DNA from: Pseudochrobactrum kiredjianiae
Lineage (GTDB): Bacteria > Pseudomonadota > Alphaproteobacteria > Rhizobiales > Rhizobiaceae
DNA length: 64,000 nt
Direction: 5' to 3'
Assembly: GCF_030362795.1 (NCBI RefSeq)
Contig: NZ_JAUCBM010000015.1
Coordinates: 1 to 64,000 of the forward strand
Made by a program: the position numbers and the translations under genes. Under the pieces are notes generated by a model, which worked only from the letters and a program-made list of their open reading frames with translations, had not been told where the DNA came from and searched no databases. This document shows positions 62,695 to 64,000 of the stretch, piece by piece (the stretch's first letter is position 1; every line of letters starts with the position of its first letter).

Positions 62695-63594
62695 ATGCAG
62701 CGAAAACTAACTTTATCCCAGCTGGAATTGCTGCTCACTATTACCGCCTGTGGTTCCATCGGCCAAGCGGCGCGTCAGCTGCATCTCACACAATCTGCTG
62801 CCAGCCAATCCCTTGCCTCGCTCGAAAAGATACTCGGCTCACCGCTTTTTACCAGAACCGCATCTGGCGTTACACCGACAGCTTTTGCACAAAACATTCT
62901 GCCGGATGCCCGCAACGCGGTTGATGCGGCACTGCGGATTTTAAAAACAGCAGAGACCGCAGAAAACCAGCAGCGGCATCAGCCTCATCGCTTCAGCATT
63001 GCCGCGATCCCAAGCATTGCAGAAACATGGCTGCCGCAATGGAGCAAACAATTGCAACGCCTATTTCCAAAGCTTGAAATCTCGCTCTATCAGGGCACGC
63101 ATCTGGAAGTGAGTGACTGGGTAAAGCAAGGGATTACCGATAGCGGCATTACAGCTTTAGCGCAGCACCTGACCGATAATCTTATGTACCAAGTTCTGAA
63201 ACAAGAGGAACTGCTGGCCGTCATTCGCCGCGATGCGCCGCTCATGCATCAACCCGCACTGACATTAGAGAATGCGGCGCTGCAAACCATCATTATGGCG
63301 GCAGGCTCCGAGCATATTATGCTGCCACTGTTTCAGGAAGCCAATCTGCCTGAACCGCTGACCATCCTTACACAAGATGTGCCGACTGCGCTGAATATGG
63401 TTCGTCAGGGACTTGGCATCACTATTCTCGCCAGAGAGACATTTCCGCAAGCCGATTTTCACGATCTGCGGCTGCGCTCGCTGGAACCTGCTCTTTATCG
63501 GACATTGCAGCTGATAGCTCAAAAGGACATGACGCAGCCGGAGATTTATGCAGCCCTTTCCACACTAATCATGACCGGCATCGACCAGTCATAA
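62695..63594 (+). CDS. LysR-family transcriptional regulator
   Basis: 299 residues from the ATG at 62695 (AGG six bases upstream); the ATG at 62668 is alternative. Helix-turn-helix QAARQLHLTQSAASQSLASLE and effector domain (FSIAAIPSIAETWLPQ, VIRRDAPL, TALNMVRQGLGITIL). It is divergent from asnB with 213 bp between and is tandem with the EamA transporter gene; either could be its target. Confidence 0.88.
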   Translation: MQRKLTLSQLELLLTITACGSIGQAARQLHLTQSAASQSLASLEKILGSPLFTRTASGVTPTAFAQNILPDARNAVDAALRILKTAETAENQQRHQPHRFSIAAIPSIAETWLPQWSKQLQRLFPKLEISLYQGTHLEVSDWVKQGITDSGITALAQHLTDNLMYQVLKQEELLAVIRRDAPLMHQPALTLENAALQTIIMAAGSEHIMLPLFQEANLPEPLTILTQDVPTALNMVRQGLGITILARETFPQADFHDLRLRSLEPALYRTLQLIAQKDMTQPEIYAALSTLIMTGIDQS

Positions 63595-63682
63595 GCTATA
63601 CTTATGTGCAATCTGATCGGTTTTAATGACCGGTCAGCATGCTAATCATGCCACAGGCAGGTCTTCATAACAGGAGATCACC

Positions 63683-64000
63683 ATGTCAGCCGGCACAACA
63701 CATCCCGATCAAATTCCCTTGCCACAACAGGCCGCGCCCTCACGCTTCACGGCGCTTTTATGGGGACTACTCGGCTTATGCATCTGGTCCGGCTCTTTCG
63801 TTCTCACCCGTTTCGGGGTCAAATCCAGCCTCACGGCCTATGATATTATTGCGTTACGGTTCAGCACCGGCGGATTGCTGTTATTGCCGGTCTTGTTCAA
63901 GACAGGCTTAGGTCTCGACCGGCTGGGCCGCAGCGGCTTTATTCTGCTGGTCTGCGGTGCCGGTGCGCCCTATGCCTTGCTCACAGCGATCGGCCTGCGC
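63683..64000 (+). CDS. EamA-family (DMT) transporter, 3' end outside window
   Basis: 106 codons are visible up to the window edge without a stop. After a soluble start (MSAGTTHPDQIPLPQQ) come the hydrophobic segments WGLLGLCIWSGSFVLTRFGV and ALRFSTGGLLLLPVL, matching the first EamA repeat of drug/metabolite exporters. GGAG seven bases before the ATG. It begins 88 bp after the LysR stop, so co-regulation is plausible. Substrate unknown. Confidence 0.85.
   Translation, partial: MSAGTTHPDQIPLPQQAAPSRFTALLWGLLGLCIWSGSFVLTRFGVKSSLTAYDIIALRFSTGGLLLLPVLFKTGLGLDRLGRSGFILLVCGAGAPYALLTAIGLR

Overview
The window reads as a chromosomal segment of an alphaproteobacterium of the order Hyphomicrobiales, most probably a Brucellaceae member of the Ochrobactrum/Pseudochrobactrum type. 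This is inferred from moderate GC, the gene families present, and the dispersed intergenic palindromes with a CCGAAAA...TTTTCGG core that are typical of this group. I see no tRNA, rRNA, insertion sequence, prophage or CRISPR array.

Layout. 1-8082: the 3' end of a giant adhesin-like gene built of about 24 Ig-like modules. 8264-11512: a MetX-like alpha/beta hydrolase and an MFS exporter, with a divergent LysR regulator. 11584-13397: a YceI protein and an exported lactate-oxidase-like flavoenzyme. 13645-19783: a five-gene operon for a periplasmic molybdenum hydroxylase (Mo subunit with Tat signal, 2Fe-2S subunit, triheme cytochrome c, XdhC, cofactor nucleotidyltransferase). 20361-24482: two luciferase-like flavin monooxygenases, an FMN reductase, a dinucleotide-binding oxidoreductase and a small acetyltransferase. 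24616-35299: a ROK repressor and PIG-L deacetylase facing an operon of sugar-type ABC importer, ArgH-like lyase and PfkB kinase, probably one catabolic locus for an unidentified conjugate. 35393-40005: a PuuD-type amidohydrolase, a YjhX protein behind an unusual leader, and a polar amino acid ABC importer. 40175-45082: diverged dapF, lysA, a LysR regulator and an aminotransferase.

45086-50559 is a membrane-lipid gene set recalling E. coli ynbABCD: CDP-alcohol phosphatidyltransferase, hydrolase-methyltransferase fusion, PAP2-dual-specificity phosphatase fusion, lysophospholipid acyltransferase and CdsA-type cytidylyltransferase. Together they could build, activate, attach and modify a phospholipid head group of unknown identity. 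50613-56094: an AraC regulator with a small unknown gene, an EntS-like MFS protein and a TonB-dependent receptor of the heme type. 56294-62481: an acyltransferase and a minus-strand set made of class B asparagine synthetase, stand-alone carrier protein, acyl-AMP ligase and a glutaminase-less NAD synthetase homologue, which looks like a small-molecule or surface-modification pathway. The window ends with a LysR regulator and the start of an EamA transporter.

The best candidates for undescribed biology are the ynb-like lipid locus, the asparagine synthetase/ACP/AMP-ligase/NadE-like locus, the PIG-L/ArgH-like/ABC locus, and the leader of the yjhX gene. Functions are inferred from motifs and gene order; no database search was possible.
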